Of a DNA stretch of 8,189 nt, positions 7,261-8,189 are shown piece by piece; the stretch's first letter is position 1, and every line of letters begins with the position of its first letter. A program made the position numbers and the translations under genes. Where the stretch lies: NCBI GenBank assembly GCA_022360535.1, contig JAKSCP010000162.1, positions 1-8,189 on the forward strand, written 5' to 3'. Origin of the DNA: Pseudomonadales bacterium. GTDB lineage: Bacteria; Pseudomonadota; Gammaproteobacteria; Pseudomonadales; Pseudohongiellaceae. The notes under the pieces were generated by a model, which saw nothing but the letters and a program-made list of their open reading frames with translations, was not told where the DNA came from and ran no database searches.

Positions 7261-7989
7261 ATGCGAGTCACTCGACTACACTCCCCTGATAAGCTCTCAG
7301 CTAACTCCACTGTCAATCTATCAGCCGATGCTTCTCATTACCTGATTAATGTACTGAGACTGCGTGTTGGTGACCCAGTAAATCTTTTCAATGCTGAGGA
7401 CGGCGAGTTCCAAGCCTCGTTACTTACGACGAAAAAAAACGCTGTCAGCGTTGCAGTACAAGATCAAATCACGGTCTACACCCGCCCTCGCTTAATGATC
7501 CATTTGTTCCTCGGAATCTCGCGAGGCGATCGTATGGATTTCGCCATTCAAAAATCTGTGGAGCTAGGTGTGATGACTATTACACCTATGTATTCCGAGT
7601 TCGGAGAAGTTAAATTCAAACAAGCAGAACGGCTTGCACGCAAACTCCAACACTGGCAAAAAATTGCGGTCAATGCCGCTGAGCAAAGCGGCCGTCTGGA
7701 TGTACCGACCGTTAAAGAACCCATAGAGTTTCAAGAATCACTGCAATCTGGCGATAACCGCACGCGCCTGCTGTTCGATGCCAGTGGTGATGTCAGCGTA
7801 GGTGATATCGAGGTTGGAGAAAACCTTGCGCTACTCACAGGCCCTGAAGGCGGATTCTCCGCCCAGGAGCTATCGCTTGCTGCGGACAAGGGCGTCAACA
7901 TTGTGCGATTAGGGCCCAGAATCCTGCGCACAGAAACGGCGCCGATTGCTGCTTTGGCCGTCTTGCAGGATCGGTTTGGGGACTTCTAA
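7261..7989 (+). CDS. rsmE: 16S rRNA (uracil1498-N3)-methyltransferase
   Basis: This complete 242-residue SPOUT-class methyltransferase (E. coli RsmE has 243) uses SAM to methylate N3 of U1498 in 16S rRNA. An N-terminal PUA-like RNA-binding part (about 1-72, with DASHYLINVLRLRVGD) precedes the knotted SPOUT domain: LGISRGDRMDFAIQKSVELGV (84-104), KLQHWQKIAVNAAEQSGR (128-145), LLTGPEGGFS (191-200) and LGPRILRTETAP (217-228), the last two forming the SAM-binding knot. The segment after ITPMYSE reads FGEVKF where E. coli has SERCGVKL, a local change near the cofactor or RNA site. The ATG follows metF by 23 bases with only a poor ribosome site (AAGAG at 7244-7248, 12 bases away). Being at the end of a SAM-cycle operon ties a SAM consumer to SAM recycling, although in some relatives rsmE lies beside other genes such as gshB or bioA. 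No terminator follows it. Confidence 0.95.
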   Translation: MRVTRLHSPDKLSANSTVNLSADASHYLINVLRLRVGDPVNLFNAEDGEFQASLLTTKKNAVSVAVQDQITVYTRPRLMIHLFLGISRGDRMDFAIQKSVELGVMTITPMYSEFGEVKFKQAERLARKLQHWQKIAVNAAEQSGRLDVPTVKEPIEFQESLQSGDNRTRLLFDASGDVSVGDIEVGENLALLTGPEGGFSAQELSLAADKGVNIVRLGPRILRTETAPIAALAVLQDRFGDF

Positions 7990-8001
7990 GCAGGAAGCAC
8001 T

Positions 8002-8189
8002 CTATAAGCGGATGCTCAGGCTGCCCACACCAATTTTGGTGCCAAAGAATCCCATGCGGTACTGACTGAGTTGCAACGGGTATTTACCCGGATCAATACT
8101 GCAACTGATTCCTCGATTGGCATCGCTGGACTCAGCGGCCAAGTCGATGACTTTTGGCTTTGATAAGAGCTTGCGTTTGGCATTGCTCA
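8002..8189 (-). CDS. Unidentified protein, C-terminal 61 codons, cut by window edge
   Basis: On the minus strand one frame stays open from the right edge to a TAG at 8002-8004, giving 61 residues. The fragment begins SNAKRKLLSKPKVIDLAAES and ends GFFGTKIGVGSLSIRL. It is basic at first, then has a glycine- and hydrophobic-rich tail that may form beta strands; one Cys is present (residue 29 of the fragment). No transmembrane segment or known motif is recognisable and I cannot name a family. The plus strand across the same stretch holds only short frames, so a convergent gene is the better reading. Its stop lies 12 bases beyond the rsmE stop, and no bidirectional terminator is apparent in the gap. 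Confidence 0.6.
   Translation of the reverse strand, partial: SNAKRKLLSKPKVIDLAAESSDANRGISCSIDPGKYPLQLSQYRMGFFGTKIGVGSLSIRL

Noticed and set aside
8028..8041. CACCAATTTTGGTG as a terminator hairpin after rsmE
   Set aside because: It has only a 2-base centre and no T-run, and it is inside the minus-strand coding frame (codons for Thr-Lys-Ile-Gly-Val).
8077..8090. CGGGTATTTACCCG as a hairpin or operator
   Set aside because: A short 6-2-6 dyad within the same coding frame, explainable by codons for Pro-Gly-Lys-Tyr-Pro, without a T-run.

Overview
The window reads as ordinary chromosomal DNA from a gammaproteobacterium. The tkt-epd gene pair divergent from a regulator-metK pair is the arrangement I recall from Pseudomonas and relatives. 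AhcY is the long bacterial form, and RsmE, MetF and MetK all resemble gammaproteobacterial versions. Base composition looks moderate and even, with no mobile element, tRNA, rRNA or CRISPR array. A marine Pseudomonadales- or Cellvibrionales-like organism is a reasonable guess, but the sequence alone does not settle the genus.

Left part, minus strand (1-2404): a transketolase gene is followed 47 bases downstream by the start of an erythrose-4-phosphate/glyceraldehyde-3-phosphate dehydrogenase gene that runs off the left edge. Together they serve the non-oxidative pentose phosphate pathway and erythrose-4-phosphate use, including the pyridoxal phosphate branch.

Centre (2405-2701): a 297-base divergent intergenic region. 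It holds a perfect 36-base palindrome (2603-2638) overlapping a plausible promoter for the rightward genes, and a separate 9-base inverted repeat (2468-2502) on the transketolase side.

Right part, plus strand (2702-7989): five tightly spaced genes that look like one operon. They are an ArsR-type regulator fused to a SAM-methyltransferase-like domain (SahR type), metK (SAM synthetase), ahcY (SAH hydrolase), metF (methylenetetrahydrofolate reductase) and rsmE (16S rRNA m3U1498 methyltransferase). Apart from methionine synthase (MetE/MetH), which is not in the window, this is the activated-methyl cycle: methionine to SAM, SAM to SAH by methyltransferases such as RsmE, SAH to homocysteine, and methyl-THF supply for remethylation. 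The simplest model is that the leading regulator senses SAH through its methyltransferase-like domain and represses the operon, and its own gene, through the palindrome. This matches the published SahR paradigm, so the system is not wholly new, but the long palindrome, the possible sharing with transketolase and the attached rsmE merit attention.

Right edge (8002-8189): the C-terminal 61 codons of an unidentified minus-strand gene, convergent with rsmE across only 12 bases.
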